NCBI GenBank assembly: GCA_026416715.1
Contig: JAOAEQ010000018.1
Coordinates: 12,358 to 76,357, forward strand
Direction of reading: 5' to 3'
From: a bacterium
Lineage (GTDB): Bacteria; UBP4; UBA4092; JAOAEQ01
Length of the DNA: 64,000 bases
Shown here: in pieces, positions 56,411-64,000 of the stretch
How positions within the stretch are numbered: position 1 is the stretch's first letter
Layout of the letters: each line of letters opens with the position of its first letter
The notes under the pieces: generated by a model
Databases searched by the model: none
The model's input: only the letters and a program-made list of their open reading frames with translations
Told to the model about the DNA's origin: nothing
Position numbers and translations under genes: made by a program

Positions 56411-57463
56411 TTATTTCCTAGTTATTGTTATGGTATCTCCAATAGAATAATCAATATATCTGCCGATAGAATTGGCAAGAGATTCCATCCAGAAACCAGA
56501 GGCACCGACCGGGCCTTCGACACATCGCTTACCTGGATATATTTCATAATATTTCCGATACGGAAACGGGGTAAAATTCAGCATCAATACATTCGCACCA
56601 GATTTCAATCCTTCAATTCGATAGTCGTGTCCTAAACTGCCTAATGCGGTTGTCGCCGGAATATTTGGATATTTCGTTACAATACGAGTTATTGCAATTG
56701 TCTTTAACGTCAATAACGCATCCCCGTTTATTTCATTCGCTAGTTCTGTTCCAGGATGCGAAATAAACGGTCCGATTCCAATCATATCGAGTCCTTCTTG
56801 CTTAAAAAAAAGGATATCGTTAGCGATGGTTTCAAGTGTTTGTCCTTTTAATCCAATAATATTTCCGGAACCAGTCTGATACCCAAGTTGCTTTAATTGT
56901 TTTATACATCGAAACCGATTCTCAAAACTCATTCCAGGATGCAGTGTTTGATATAGCTCTGGATCCGAAGTTTCAATTTTCAGCAGATATCGGTCTGCAC
57001 CAGCTTCCCGCCATAGGCGATATTCCGCATAGCTTCTCTCTCCGACTGATAAAGTTACCGCTATGGTAAACTTCGCTTTTATTTCCGCGATAATTTCACT
57101 CAACCAATCAGGATTGAGATCATTATCTTCACCAGATTGTAGTACAACAGTTTTAATTCCAGCTCGCACTACTTGTTCTACACTATTAAGGATTTCATGC
57201 TTCGATAACCGATACCGTTTGATTCGGGAATTTTTTCTATTTAATCCGCAGTAACAACAGGCGTTGCGACAATAATTTGAGAACTCGATAATCCCACGAA
57301 TAAGAATCCCATCCCCTACATATTCTTTTCGAACCTTATCTGCGAAGTTAAATAAAGCTTCTAGTTCAGATTCTGCTTTCAACGAAAGAAGAGAGATAAT
57401 ATCTTCTTGTTCAGGGAAATATTTAGAATATACAATAGATAAAATTTCGTCAATCTTAGACAT
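56411..57463 (-). CDS. hydE: [FeFe]-hydrogenase maturase HydE
   Basis: 350 residues from the ATG at 57463, which overlaps the hydG stop by eight bases; an ATG at 57493 would add ten residues. Radical SAM core with YCRNACCYCG (CX3CX2C), SGED, GLKGQTLETIANDI and PGTELA segments of the HydE/BioB-like family. HydE acts on the Fe(Cys)(CO)2CN synthon in building the H-cluster dithiomethylamine site. Together with HydG and HydF it matures HydA. Only HydE and HydG are in the window. Confidence 0.94.
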   Translation of the reverse strand: MSKIDEILSIVYSKYFPEQEDIISLLSLKAESELEALFNFADKVRKEYVGDGILIRGIIEFSNYCRNACCYCGLNRKNSRIKRYRLSKHEILNSVEQVVRAGIKTVVLQSGEDNDLNPDWLSEIIAEIKAKFTIAVTLSVGERSYAEYRLWREAGADRYLLKIETSDPELYQTLHPGMSFENRFRCIKQLKQLGYQTGSGNIIGLKGQTLETIANDILFFKQEGLDMIGIGPFISHPGTELANEINGDALLTLKTIAITRIVTKYPNIPATTALGSLGHDYRIEGLKSGANVLMLNFTPFPYRKYYEIYPGKRCVEGPVGASGFWMESLANSIGRYIDYSIGDTITITRK

Positions 57464-58850
57464 ATGTATCTCGAATTCCACGATTAATTTCATCGAAAAA
57501 CGCAGCTAACTGTTTCTGTTCACGATCAGTTAAACAAGTTTTCATCTGTTCAATGAGTTTATATCCTTCAGTTCGAACATTATCAGAAGCAAAATCATCC
57601 AGATACTCTTTAAGCGTTATTAACGCATTAATACTGCATTTGCCTTTAATTGTTCCAGGTTTTGCTAACGCCATAAAAGTTTCTCCGGTTCGTTCTTTTC
57701 GATAGCAAGCAGCACAAAAACTCGGGATATATTTCTGCTGAATTAACGACCCGATAACTTCATCGAGAGTACGATGATCACTAACCGCAAACTGTGGGTC
57801 ACTGAAATATTCTTTCTCTTGTGAAGTATATCCACCGGGAGCAGTATTCGATTCTGCACTAATTTGTGATACTCCGAGATTCACTAGTTCATCCCGGAGT
57901 TGCGGCGTTTCCCGAGTGGATAAAATGATTCCGGTATAAGGGACTGAGAGCCGAAGAATCGCCACGAGTTTCTTGAAATCCGTATCAGCAACTCGATACG
58001 GAATGTGTTCAGTAAACTCGACACCGGGTGCAGGTTCAATCCTCGGAACTGAAATAGTGTGCGGCCCAACATTGAACTTGTTCTCAAGCGCTTCGATATG
58101 CATTAACATCGCTAAGGTATCGAACCGATAATCATAAAGACCATAGAGAACTCCAATACCGACATCGTCTATGCCAGCTGCAAAAGCGCGGTCAATTGCT
58201 TCAATTCGATTATTCGGGTCACTTTTCGGTCCTTTCGGATGTACGTAACGATAGGTTGGCTCATGATAGGTTTCTTGAAAAATTTGGTAGGTGCCAATGC
58301 CAGCCGATTTTAACTGTTTAAATTCATCGACGGTCAACGGAGCACAGTTGATATTTACTCGCCGAATCTTATGTGGACCAACAGAAACAGAATATACCGC
58401 GTTAATCGCATTAATATAATAATCTATTAACGACCATTCTCCAGCTGGTTTTGCTTCTCCAGCTACAAGAAGAATTCGTTTATGTCCACGGTTTAATAAC
58501 CACTCAACTTGTTGTTTGATTTCATCTTGAGATAACGCTTTCCGTTTAACCAGTTTATTTTCCGAATTAAAGCCACAATACCGACATGCGTTTGCGCAGT
58601 AATTACTTATATATAAAGGAGCAAATAAAACAATCCGTTTTCCATAAATTGCATTTTTAACCCAAGCAGCGGTCTCAAAAATCTTTTGGATATCTTCTGG
58701 CGTTTCGACCGCCAATAAGGTAGCAGTTTCAGATAATGATAAGCGTTGTAATGATTTTGCTTTTTGCAAAATCGCATCTACTTCACCTGAGGTAACCGGT
58801 TTTGAGTTCGTTAGTAATTCTTCAATTTTAGCTTCGTTAATATACTTCAT
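57456..58850 (-). CDS. hydG: [FeFe]-hydrogenase maturase HydG, tyrosine lyase
   Basis: 464 residues, usual length. Radical SAM site YCANACRYCG (C85, C89, C92) and the HydG-specific C-terminal CX2CX22C (CAACYRKERTGETFM to GKC) that holds the auxiliary cluster and dangler iron. It cleaves tyrosine to p-cresol, CO and cyanide and supplies the diatomic ligands of the H-cluster. Closest relatives by motif are HydG rather than ThiH because of the CX2CX22C. Overlaps hydE and follows hydC2 by 30 bases. Confidence 0.95.
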   Translation of the reverse strand: MKYINEAKIEELLTNSKPVTSGEVDAILQKAKSLQRLSLSETATLLAVETPEDIQKIFETAAWVKNAIYGKRIVLFAPLYISNYCANACRYCGFNSENKLVKRKALSQDEIKQQVEWLLNRGHKRILLVAGEAKPAGEWSLIDYYINAINAVYSVSVGPHKIRRVNINCAPLTVDEFKQLKSAGIGTYQIFQETYHEPTYRYVHPKGPKSDPNNRIEAIDRAFAAGIDDVGIGVLYGLYDYRFDTLAMLMHIEALENKFNVGPHTISVPRIEPAPGVEFTEHIPYRVADTDFKKLVAILRLSVPYTGIILSTRETPQLRDELVNLGVSQISAESNTAPGGYTSQEKEYFSDPQFAVSDHRTLDEVIGSLIQQKYIPSFCAACYRKERTGETFMALAKPGTIKGKCSINALITLKEYLDDFASDNVRTEGYKLIEQMKTCLTDREQKQLAAFFDEINRGIRDTYV

Positions 58851-58880
58851 AGTTGGTTACAAAATTTAAAAACCAAAATA

Positions 58881-59384
58881 TTATTTATCAGCAAGTTTTC
58901 TATAATATTTGATAATTTCTATCACCTTTTTCGGGGTTAACGAACCATATATTTTATCTTCAACCATAATAACTGGAGCTATACCGCAAGCGCCAAGACA
59001 TCGGGCTGATTGCAATGTAAACAATCTATCCTCAGTAGTTTCTCCCAGAGGAACTTGAAGATTGTCTTGAAGAGTATTTAAAATATCCTGTGCACCTTTG
59101 ATATAACACGCTGTTCCTAAACAAACTGATACTCGATATTTCCCACGTGGTTTCAGGTTGAAATAATGATAAAATGTGGCAACACCCCAAATATGCGCTG
59201 TAGGGATATTCATTTGCAATGCAATTGCATCCATAACTTCTTGTGATAGATATCCATATAACTCCTGCGCTCTATGCAAGATGGCAATGAGATACGATTC
59301 TGGATGTTCTTGCTTTTTTACTGCGTCAATAAATTGAAGTAGTTCTGATAAATCTACTGTGGTTTTCACTTTCGATCCTGTCAT
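58881..59384 (-). CDS. hydC: [FeFe]-hydrogenase subunit HydC2 (NuoE-like)
   Basis: 167 residues with C88-x4-C93 and C129-x3-C133 for one [2Fe-2S] cluster in a thioredoxin-like fold. GAGGAG is six bases before the ATG. Paralogue of HydC1. Encoded 14 bases after hydA2 and followed by hydG on the same strand. Confidence 0.94.
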   Translation of the reverse strand: MTGSKVKTTVDLSELLQFIDAVKKQEHPESYLIAILHRAQELYGYLSQEVMDAIALQMNIPTAHIWGVATFYHYFNLKPRGKYRVSVCLGTACYIKGAQDILNTLQDNLQVPLGETTEDRLFTLQSARCLGACGIAPVIMVEDKIYGSLTPKKVIEIIKYYRKLADK

Positions 59385-59398
59385 CAGTTGCTCCTCTA

Positions 59399-61183
59399 TT
59401 ATCGTAACGTAAGTTGATGCGGAATAATGCCAACAGGTTTTTTCGCTTTATAATGGGTATGGAGTAACTTATGGGCTAATGGACTCAATGGACGACCAAG
59501 ATATTTCTTATATATCCGTTGAATATCAGGGTTTTCATAACTTCGTCGAATTGTTTTCGCTCGGTCAATCTGGTATAACGCTTCGGCTCGTTTCTGTAAG
59601 CAGGATTCATCTAACGGAATAGAATTGATTCCCGCATAAGGTTGCCCTCCCCCACCGATACATCCTCCGGGACAACCCATAATTTCTATGAAATGATACC
59701 TCGTAGGGTCAGAACGAACAATTTCTAATAATGCATTTGCGTTTCCTAACCCATGGGCTACAGCAACGCGAATTTCTTTATTATCCAACATTAACTTCCC
59801 TTCTTTTATTCCTTGAAATCCACGCAATTCATCAAATTCTATGTCTAATAATGTTTCTCCGAGATAAAGTTCATAAGCGGTTCGCAGTGCGGATTCCATA
59901 ACCCCGCCAGTGGTTCCAAAAATTGTCCCTCCACCCGATGAAATACCCAGTGGTTCATCGAATTCTTCCGGTTCTAAATCGAGAAAATCTATCCCAGCTG
60001 ATTGAATCATCCACGCTATTTCACGAGTGGTAACCACGATGTCAACTCCTTTTAATCCGTTTATCATCAATTCCGGTCGTTCTGCTTCATATTTTTTTGC
60101 CGTACAACACATCACTGCTACACTTAATATCTTTTTCGGATCAACTTTAATTTTTTCGGCAAAATAAGTCCTGATAAGCGCTCCTATCATTGACATCGGT
60201 GATTTACAGGTTGAAACATTATCAATTAAATCCGGATAAAATTGTTCCATACATTTCATCCACGCACTTGAACATGAAGTTATCATCGGAAGTTTTCCTT
60301 GACCTTGAATTCGTTCAATAAATTCACTCGCTTCTTCCATAATAGTTAAATCCGCACCAAGCTGGGTGTCGAACACATAATCAAACCCTAAACGATGTAA
60401 CGCCGCAACCAGCTCTCCTTGCAGAGAAGTTCCTGGCGGTAACCCAAAAGCTTCTCCAATTGAAGCGCGAACTGAAGGAGCAAATTGCACCACTTTAATC
60501 AAATTCGGATCGTTGAGTTTTTTAAACAATTCTTGAGTATAATTGCGTTCCACAAATGCTGCTGTAGGACAAACATTGATACATTGTCCGCATGTTGTAC
60601 AAACCGTTTCTGTAAAAGGAAGATTATATGCCGGCATAACCACCGTTTGAAAACCACGATATGCATAATTCAATGCATTAATTTTTTGGATTTCGGAACA
60701 TATCCGAACACACCGGCCACAGAGTATGCATTTATTGGGGTCACGGATTACTGACGGTGACGATAAATCTTTATCATACTGTTTCTTTTCACCGACGAAA
60801 TGTCGGTTTCGAATTCCCATAATCGAAGCTAACCGTTGTAATTCACAATTCCCGTCCCGTTCACAGGTATGGCAATCTTCCGGATGGTTATCGAGAATTA
60901 ATTCAATAATATCGCGGCGCGCCCGACGAAGTTCATCGGTGTTCGTCCAGATTTTCATTCCGTCTGCAACGGGATACGCACATGAAGCTACATACGTCTT
61001 CATTCCTTCAATCTGAACAATACACACCCGACAAGCTCCTTCGATAGATAATCGTGGATGATAACACAAGCGCGGGATACGAAACCCAAGTTTATCCGCC
61101 GCCTGCATAATTGTCTGATTACTCTCAACTTTATACGGTTTGCCGTTGAAATAAATCGTAATATACTGCTTATTCTTTTTCAT
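59399..61183 (-). CDS. hydA: HydA2: divergent [FeFe]-hydrogenase catalytic-type subunit
   Basis: 594 residues, same modular Fe-S architecture as HydA1 ([2Fe-2S], His-ligated cluster, two [4Fe-4S]). The H-cluster cysteines are kept (C304, C360, C504, C508), but surrounding residues differ: TSCSSAW (302-308) instead of TSCCPxW, MCCTAKK (358-364) instead of MPCxxK, and MGCPGGC (502-508) instead of MACPGGC. The C-terminal PLSPLAHKLLHTHY tail is shared with HydA1. It likely still carries an H-cluster, with altered activity, oxygen response or direction, or a sensory role. Belongs to the hydB2-hydA2-hydC2 set. Confidence 0.92.
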   Translation of the reverse strand: MKKNKQYITIYFNGKPYKVESNQTIMQAADKLGFRIPRLCYHPRLSIEGACRVCIVQIEGMKTYVASCAYPVADGMKIWTNTDELRRARRDIIELILDNHPEDCHTCERDGNCELQRLASIMGIRNRHFVGEKKQYDKDLSSPSVIRDPNKCILCGRCVRICSEIQKINALNYAYRGFQTVVMPAYNLPFTETVCTTCGQCINVCPTAAFVERNYTQELFKKLNDPNLIKVVQFAPSVRASIGEAFGLPPGTSLQGELVAALHRLGFDYVFDTQLGADLTIMEEASEFIERIQGQGKLPMITSCSSAWMKCMEQFYPDLIDNVSTCKSPMSMIGALIRTYFAEKIKVDPKKILSVAVMCCTAKKYEAERPELMINGLKGVDIVVTTREIAWMIQSAGIDFLDLEPEEFDEPLGISSGGGTIFGTTGGVMESALRTAYELYLGETLLDIEFDELRGFQGIKEGKLMLDNKEIRVAVAHGLGNANALLEIVRSDPTRYHFIEIMGCPGGCIGGGGQPYAGINSIPLDESCLQKRAEALYQIDRAKTIRRSYENPDIQRIYKKYLGRPLSPLAHKLLHTHYKAKKPVGIIPHQLTLR

Positions 61184-61195
61184 AGCAATATTTCG

Positions 61196-62992
61196 TTATA
61201 CCTTTGTGATAGCGTTAAAATTGCAGGTGTTGTAACATAACCCGCATTTGATACATTTGCTTTGGTCAATCACATGCCGTTGTTTCGCACTGCCGGAAAT
61301 CGCAGCGGTTGGGCATACTCTTTTACAGGCAGTGCAACCGGTACAGTTTTCGGTTATTGTATAGGTTAAAAGTGAAGGGCAAAAATGCGCCCGACATTTT
61401 TTATCTCGAATATGTTCTTCATATTCGTTCCGAAAATGTTTAATGGTACTTAATACCGGGTTTGGGCCTGATTGGCCTAACCCACATAACGAGGCTTTTT
61501 TAATCATTGTTCCGAGACGCTCTAATTTTTCAATATCTCCTTCCACGCCTTTACCTTCTGTAATGCGTTCGAGAATTTCTAACATTCGTTTTGTCCCTTC
61601 GCGACATGGTGTGCATTTTCCGCAGGACTCGTTTTGCGTAAATTCTAAAAAATATCGCGCGACGTTAACCATACACGAATCTTCATCAATAACTATCATT
61701 CCACCGGAGCCCATAATTGAACCAGCTTGAATTAAAGATTCATAATCGATTTGGGTATCAAGATAGCTTTCGGGTATGCATCCTCCTGAAGGGCCTCCGG
61801 TTTGGACCGCTTTAAACTTCTTATTATTTGGAATGCCACCACCAATATCATAGATGATACTACGTAACGTTGTTCCCATTGGCACCTCAACTAATCCGGT
61901 ATTATTTATTTTCCCAGCTAATGCAAACACTTTAGTTCCTTTGCTTTTTTCAGTGCCGATTGAGCTGAACCATTTTGCTCCATCGAGGATAATCACAGGT
62001 ATATTCGCCCAAGTCTCGACGTTATTGATTAAAGTCGGTTTGTCAAATAATCCTTGTACGGAAGGATATGGCGGACGGGGACGGGGCATCCCCCGATGTC
62101 CTTCAATCGAATGGATTAATGCGGTCTCTTCACCGCAGACATAAGCACCAGCACCTAATCGAATCTCTAAATCGAAAGAAAAATTTGACCCTAAAATGTT
62201 TTTCCCTAAAAATCCTTCGTTGCGCGCTGATTCAATTGCTAATTCCAACCGTTTAATCGCTAACGGATACTCCGCACGAATATAGATATACCCTTGCCTC
62301 GAATTGATAGCATACGCTCCGATAATCATACCTTCCAAAATCGAATGTGGATCTCCTTCAATCATACTACGGTCCATAAATGCACCAGGGTCTCCTTCAT
62401 CCGCATTACAAATAACATATTTAATTTCATCCGCTTCTTTTGCAGTTAATTCCCATTTGAGACCAGTCAAAAAACCTGCTCCGCCACGACCTCGTAAACC
62501 GGATTTTTTCACCTCTGCTATCACCTGTTCAGGAGTCATCTCGGTGAGAACTTTCCCTAATGCTTCATACCCTCGCAGGGCGAGGTAATCGTCTATACTT
62601 TCAGGATCAATAATCCCACAATTCCGCAATGCGATACGCATTTGCTTTCCAAAAAAATGTACGTCACCAAAGATACGGTAGAATCGATTGAATAGATGGT
62701 CTTCATCGACAACCAACCGACTCACCGGTTTTCCTTTAACCAAATGTTCCTCAATAATTTTCGGAATGTCCTTTTCAGTTACCGCTCCATAAATGGTATA
62801 CCCTGGATTGACTATCATTATCGGTCCTTTTTCACACATACCCAAACAACCAGATAAACAGATTTGAACTTTTTCTTTCAATCCATGTTTCGTTAATGCC
62901 TGATCTAGGATTTGCGTTAATTCTTTTACCCGCTTATGAATACAACTCGGTCCATCACACAGGGTAATAACATATTTTTTTATTTTCGCCAT
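61196..62992 (-). CDS. hydB: [FeFe]-hydrogenase subunit HydB2 (NADH/FMN subunit)
   Basis: 598 residues from the ATG at 62992, downstream of a GGTGG-type ribosome site; an upstream ATG at 63025 would overlap the HndB-like gene. N-terminal thioredoxin-like [2Fe-2S] (C12, C17, C45, C49, C53 region), FMN/NADH site GLRGRGGAGF (165-174) and NADEGDPGAFMDR, SLBB, CGKCTPCREGT [4Fe-4S], and a C-terminal 2[4Fe-4S] ferredoxin (CTGCTACKRVCP, CIKCGLCYNTCN). This is the ordinary HydB layout, unlike HydB1. Electrons pass between NADH, ferredoxin and HydA2. Twelve bases before hydA2. Confidence 0.95.
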   Translation of the reverse strand: MAKIKKYVITLCDGPSCIHKRVKELTQILDQALTKHGLKEKVQICLSGCLGMCEKGPIMIVNPGYTIYGAVTEKDIPKIIEEHLVKGKPVSRLVVDEDHLFNRFYRIFGDVHFFGKQMRIALRNCGIIDPESIDDYLALRGYEALGKVLTEMTPEQVIAEVKKSGLRGRGGAGFLTGLKWELTAKEADEIKYVICNADEGDPGAFMDRSMIEGDPHSILEGMIIGAYAINSRQGYIYIRAEYPLAIKRLELAIESARNEGFLGKNILGSNFSFDLEIRLGAGAYVCGEETALIHSIEGHRGMPRPRPPYPSVQGLFDKPTLINNVETWANIPVIILDGAKWFSSIGTEKSKGTKVFALAGKINNTGLVEVPMGTTLRSIIYDIGGGIPNNKKFKAVQTGGPSGGCIPESYLDTQIDYESLIQAGSIMGSGGMIVIDEDSCMVNVARYFLEFTQNESCGKCTPCREGTKRMLEILERITEGKGVEGDIEKLERLGTMIKKASLCGLGQSGPNPVLSTIKHFRNEYEEHIRDKKCRAHFCPSLLTYTITENCTGCTACKRVCPTAAISGSAKQRHVIDQSKCIKCGLCYNTCNFNAITKV

Positions 62993-63009
62993 GTCTTGGT
63001 TCCCACCTT

Positions 63010-63366
63010 TTATCGAATAACCCAATCTTCAATAATATCACCTTTTTTTATATGTCGTTCGATAATTTCTTTTGCCATTTCTTTAGTTACTTTACCGTAT
63101 TTAACAGGAATTTTACCTTCTTCAACTACCTCTACCGTCGGTTCGAGATTGCATCTGCCAGCACAACCTTTTTGACTTAAATAAACGTCAGTTAATCCGC
63201 TTTGAATCGCGTGTTGAAAAACTTCCATAACCTCTTTTGAACCAGCGGCAATTTCACATGTCGCCATGCCAACATAAATTCGTTTGGTTGATAAATACCC
63301 TTTACTGATAATTCGATTTATTGCTTGTGCCCGTTTCTTTTTAACTATGTCTAATGGCGTTACCAT
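63010..63366 (-). CDS. HndB-like thioredoxin-fold subunit of hydrogenase 2
   Basis: 118 residues, homologous to the first 110 residues of HydB1 (both have MxTCEIAAGSK and GCxGRCxLEPTVEV). C37, C68 and C72 are the only cysteines, so binding of a [2Fe-2S] cluster is uncertain. Equivalent small subunits occur as HndB or HydD in hydrogenase operons of Desulfovibrio and Acetobacterium. The ATG is one base after the stop of the sensor-kinase gene. Confidence 0.88.
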   Translation of the reverse strand: MVTPLDIVKKKRAQAINRIISKGYLSTKRIYVGMATCEIAAGSKEVMEVFQHAIQSGLTDVYLSQKGCAGRCNLEPTVEVVEEGKIPVKYGKVTKEMAKEIIERHIKKGDIIEDWVIR

Positions 63367-63367
63367 A

Positions 63368-63979
63368 TTAATTCCCTCTTTCTAATTGAAAAATAAAAGC
63401 GTTTCCGTTCTCTCGCGATTCTGCCCAGATTACGCCACCATGCTGTTCGACAATCTGTTTCGCAATAAACAAACCTAACCCAGTTCCTTGCGTCTTCTTA
63501 CTCTCCGGAGAACTTAAACGGGAAAATTTCTTAAATAGTTTCTCTTTTTCTTCCGGAGTAAACGGTCTGCCATCATTATAAACTTCAATTTGGTAATGAC
63601 CGTTTAACAGTCTTGCTGATAAAACGATTTTACCATTCGGAATCCCGTATTTAATAGCATTACCAATGAGATTATTCGTTACGATTAATAATAAGTCTTT
63701 ATCACCAACAACGATAATACCCGGTTCGATTTGATTGAGTATGTGTATATTCTTTTCACTAGCTAATTTAGCAAATTCTTCAATCGAAAAATCGATTATT
63801 TCCTCTTTCAACATTATTTTCCTCTTATGAACCAGCATCTCACCTTTTTCGATTCTACTTAAATTCAGGAAATTTTTTACGGTTGAAGCAAAGTAGTCTA
63901 AATGACGAACCACTGAATCTAATGCTTTACGCTGTTGAAAATTGATCATACCTAAAAATCCATCTCGCACTGAATATGC
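63368..63979 (-). CDS. Sensor histidine kinase, C-terminal part, cut by contig edge
   Basis: Open to the right end of real sequence at 63981. The window keeps the end of the dimerisation helix (LNLSRIEKGEM) and the ATPase domain: NNLIGNAIKYG (N box), VYNDGRPF (G1), FKKFSR (F box) and GTGLGLFIAKQIVEQHGG (G2). The phospho-accepting histidine would be just outside. An apparent start at 63970 (GTG) is internal to the frame and not real. It precedes the HndB-like gene with no gap, as in acetogen hydrogenase operons, and may sense redox or H2 state with HydA2 or with the receiver protein at 50197. Confidence 0.9.
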   Translation of the reverse strand, partial: AYSVRDGFLGMINFQQRKALDSVVRHLDYFASTVKNFLNLSRIEKGEMLVHKRKIMLKEEIIDFSIEEFAKLASEKNIHILNQIEPGIIVVGDKDLLLIVTNNLIGNAIKYGIPNGKIVLSARLLNGHYQIEVYNDGRPFTPEEKEKLFKKFSRLSSPESKKTQGTGLGLFIAKQIVEQHGGVIWAESRENGNAFIFQLERGN

Positions 63980-63981
63980 AC

Positions 63982-64000
63982 CTGTCTCTTATACACATCT
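63982..64000. other. Sequencing adapter (Tn5/Nextera mosaic end) at the contig end
   Basis: The last 19 bases, CTGTCTCTTATACACATCT, are the mosaic-end sequence of Tn5-based library kits. They are not genomic. The genome sequence should be taken to end at 63981. Confidence 0.95.

Noticed and set aside
63368-63970. Complete small histidine kinase starting at GTG 63970
   Set aside because: The frame stays open to the contig end and the phospho-histidine helix would be missing; the gene is cut, not short.

Overview
The window looks like a complete 64 kb assembly contig from an anaerobic, Gram-negative-type bacterium with moderate to low GC. Its left end cuts tyrS and its right end cuts a sensor kinase gene. 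The last 19 bases equal the Tn5/Nextera mosaic end, so real sequence stops at 63981. Evidence for the lifestyle: [FeFe]-hydrogenases with HydE/HydG maturases, 2-oxoacid:ferredoxin oxidoreductase subunits, rubrerythrin and an A-type flavodiiron protein (anaerobe coping with oxygen), and an LpxL-like acyltransferase, a porin and a lipoprotein (outer membrane). No 16S rRNA or other decisive marker is present. I infer an uncultured lineage rather than a well-studied genus, and I cannot name the phylum.

Layout. 1-12.2 kb (minus strand): tyrS (partial), pyk, a radical SAM/SPASM-like protein with a DUF362 ferredoxin protein, a deoxyhypusine-synthase-like protein with a fold-III ornithine/lysine decarboxylase (polyamine genes), clpX-clpP-tig, and apgM. 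12.4-15.8 kb (plus): rubrerythrin behind a clear sigma70-type promoter, a secreted one-CxxCH protein, and a flavodiiron protein. 15.8-19.1 kb (minus): two orphan genes, one with HExxH, then fmt, def and an LpxL-like gene. 19.2-20.3 kb: a Xer recombinase gene preceded by a 28-bp 11-6-11 dif-like palindrome. 20.4-25.6 kb: a YkgJ-type cysteine-cluster protein, 5-formyl-THF cyclo-ligase, a beta-helix lipoprotein and a propeller-amidase. 25.9-29.3 kb: a B12-radical SAM protein, a hairpin-rich gap and a zinc alcohol dehydrogenase.

29.4-40.4 kb is a probable aromatic-acid/2-oxoacid module: iorB, two SSS sodium symporters each preceded by a tiny membrane-protein gene, an outer-membrane porin, a duplicated paaK-ACT pair, and on the opposite strand an iorA without its usual C-terminal ferredoxin domain. 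IorAB would make aryl-acyl-CoA from aryl-pyruvates, PaaK would activate or release aryl acetates, and the symporters and porin would move the acids. 40.5-49.5 kb holds signalling and scaffold genes (zinc-ribbon/degenerate GGDEF, amidohydrolase, CHASE-PAS-HD-GYP, two TPR proteins) around a beta-helix pseudogene.

50.2-64 kb, all minus strand, is the most striking part. Two divergent HydABC-type hydrogenase sets flank the maturase genes hydG-hydE. Read in the direction of transcription the order is sensor kinase, HndB-like, hydB2, hydA2, hydC2, hydG, hydE, hydB1, hydA1, hydC1, receiver protein. HydB1 is a 1054-residue fusion of HndB-like, NuoF/HydB and GltD-like NADPH-oxidoreductase parts. HydA1 has near-canonical H-cluster motifs. 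HydA2 keeps the cluster cysteines but has changed second-shell residues. This suggests one hydrogenase tied to both NAD(H) and NADP(H), and a second that is specialised or sensory; both roles are inference.

Three gene-free gaps (27.8, 45.7 and 49.9 kb) are filled with short hairpins sharing similar words, a structure not explained by the genes. No CRISPR array, rRNA, tRNA or insertion sequence was recognised.
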